Origin: JAMQPK01 sp035937795 | GTDB taxonomy: Bacteria; Acidobacteriota; Vicinamibacteria; Vicinamibacterales; JAMQPK01 | Assembly (NCBI GenBank): GCA_035937795.1 | Contig: DASZHO010000051.1 | Coordinates: forward strand, 62,001 to 126,000 | DNA length: 64,000 bases | Direction: 5' to 3' | Shown here: positions 63,044 to 64,000 of the stretch, piece after piece | How positions within the stretch are numbered: position 1 is the stretch's first letter | Layout: each line of letters begins with the position of its first letter | The notes under the pieces: model-generated | What the model saw: the letters and a program-made list of their open reading frames with translations, nothing else | Database searches by the model: none | What the model was told of the DNA's origin: nothing | Program-made: the position numbers and the translations under genes

Positions 63044-64000
63044 ATGATCGAAGCGTGAAAGTCGCACCGCTGTGAGGTTGCCGGCACGCGGACGGGACGT
63101 CGAATAACCCATTCAATTGACAACTGAGGATGGCGCCGGAGAATCGCCCCCGGGCACCCGCGCTCGACTGCTCCCACAGCAGCACCCGCGGAAGGGTCAG
63201 CCATGGGTACTCAGGATCCCGATGCCGGCAGGTCGTGACGGCAACCTCGTAACCCGCAGCCGCCACGGCACGCACGGCTGGCGCGTCAAAGCGTCCGTCG
63301 GGATAGGCGAAGCAAGTCACCGCTCTGCCGAGCCTTCTTTCCAGTTCCTTTCGCGACCCTGTCGTCTCGTCGATCACCTTCCCCCGCTCTTCGTTCGTCA
63401 GCAGGATATGGCTCTTCGTGTGCGAGCCCACGACAATGCCGGCATCACTGATCTCGGCGAGCATGTCCCAGCTCAGTGGCCGGAGCCCGTCGGGCAGATC
63501 TCCAGGGAGCCGGTACTCCACGTCGAGCGCATCGATGATCCGCTGCAGATCGGGGCGTGAGAGCGTCGTGATCAACATCCTCAGAGCGGCGTGGACGGTC
63601 GTTCCCCTCGCGATCTGCGCGCGGTTCGGCAACGCGATGTCGAGACGCCCAAGCAATTGCGACAGCTCGCGCGAAAGAGACGCCCGCAGAGTGGACGCCC
63701 GCGTAAGCAACAGGTACAGCTTGTCGTGAGGCAGGAGTTCAGACGTTCCGGCCCACTCGGTCACCGCAAAAACAGCGGCCGGTATTCCCTTTCGTTTGAG
63801 GAGCGGAAACGCATGCTCGTAGAAATCCCGATAACCGTCGTCAAACGTGATGGCGGCGATCGGACGAGCGGACCCCGAACGCGCGGCGACGCGCGAGCGC
63901 AATTCGTCCAGGCTCACGATCTGAAAACGCCGCCCGATCCAGTCGAGGTGTCGATCGAGCATCGCCCGGCTGATGAGCATCGCCGGAATGGAATACGCCG
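62982..64000 (-). CDS. Polysaccharide deacetylase (5' end beyond window)
   Basis: The frame stays open past the window end, so the start is missing. The visible 330+ residues hold NodB motifs: TFDDGY (ITFDDGYRDFYEHAF), the zinc-binding SHTKSH (GSHTKSHILLTNE), and CFAYPDGRFD. It removes N-acetyl groups from a polysaccharide, here probably EPS (exosortase-type). It is the most upstream gene seen in the operon. Confidence 0.9.
   Translation of the reverse strand, partial: AYSIPAMLISRAMLDRHLDWIGRRFQIVSLDELRSRVAARSGSARPIAAITFDDGYRDFYEHAFPLLKRKGIPAAVFAVTEWAGTSELLPHDKLYLLLTRASTLRASLSRELSQLLGRLDIALPNRAQIARGTTVHAALRMLITTLSRPDLQRIIDALDVEYRLPGDLPDGLRPLSWDMLAEISDAGIVVGSHTKSHILLTNEERGKVIDETTGSRKELERRLGRAVTCFAYPDGRFDAPAVRAVAAAGYEVAVTTCRHRDPEYPWLTLPRVLLWEQSSAGARGRFSGAILSCQLNGLFDVPSACRQPHSGATFTLRSYGERHSSPASVRRTMSASGR

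Overview
The window reads as one 64 kb stretch of a high-GC Gram-negative chromosome. Acidobacteriota is the best guess, possibly the Vicinamibacteria side. The evidence is indirect: a Ser/Thr kinase fused to a PD40/TolB-type propeller, many secreted or Tat-exported proteins, RhlE and RluA paralogues, beta-barrel outer-membrane proteins, and an exopolysaccharide locus with two asparagine-synthase amidotransferases. No rRNA, tRNA, CRISPR array, IS element or phage gene was seen, and taxonomy is inference from protein style only.

Positions 1-38,200 are mostly housekeeping and signalling. They hold the end of an ABC exporter, then a kinase / [2Fe-2S] protein / PP2C phosphatase operon, an SMP-30 protein, a VOC protein with a histone-H1-like tail, and a DEAD-box helicase. 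Next come several secreted proteins, a LuxR-type regulator, a methyltransferase, and an AOC-barrel-like gene beside an orphan Hcp gene. A four-gene overlapping operon follows: lipoprotein, NRAMP-like transporter with altered metal-site residues, and two PRC-barrel proteins. Two genes missed by long-ORF criteria come after it: a 50-aa metallothionein and a 55-aa UPF0391 protein. The rest of this part holds PEBP, KirBac channel plus FKBP, SRPBCC, RluA, MFS, ankyrin, IMPDH-like, AmiC-type amidase, GerMN, RNase PH, RdgB, a FAD/Rieske protein and a secreted peroxiredoxin next to a frameshifted ArsR pseudogene.

Positions 38,200-48,500 are accessory. A large secreted LamG/Ig-like protein (38535-41138, minus strand) is preceded by a sequence that matches the cyclic-di-GMP-I (GEMM-I) riboswitch, with an anti-Shine-Dalgarno element next to the start codon. 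After a GNAT gene and a cytochrome P450 remnant comes a compact plus-strand cluster: haem-oxygenase-like diiron protein, acyl carrier protein, AMP-dependent ligase, MetA-like acyltransferase, and a lipoprotein with a c-type haem motif and a terpene-cyclase-like toroid. I recognise the families but not the pathway; this is the best candidate for an undescribed system.

Positions 48,531-64,000 (all minus strand, ten genes plus a possible small one) form an exopolysaccharide operon. Read in transcription order it has polysaccharide deacetylase (cut by the window edge), Wzx-type flippase, asparagine synthase, GT4, heparinase II/III-like lyase, a possible 49-aa protein, a second asparagine synthase, a second GT4-like enzyme, UDP-glucose/GDP-mannose dehydrogenase, a secreted parallel beta-helix protein and a membrane GT2. 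Most neighbours overlap or abut. With the c-di-GMP riboswitch nearby, the right half of the window looks dedicated to a regulated surface matrix.
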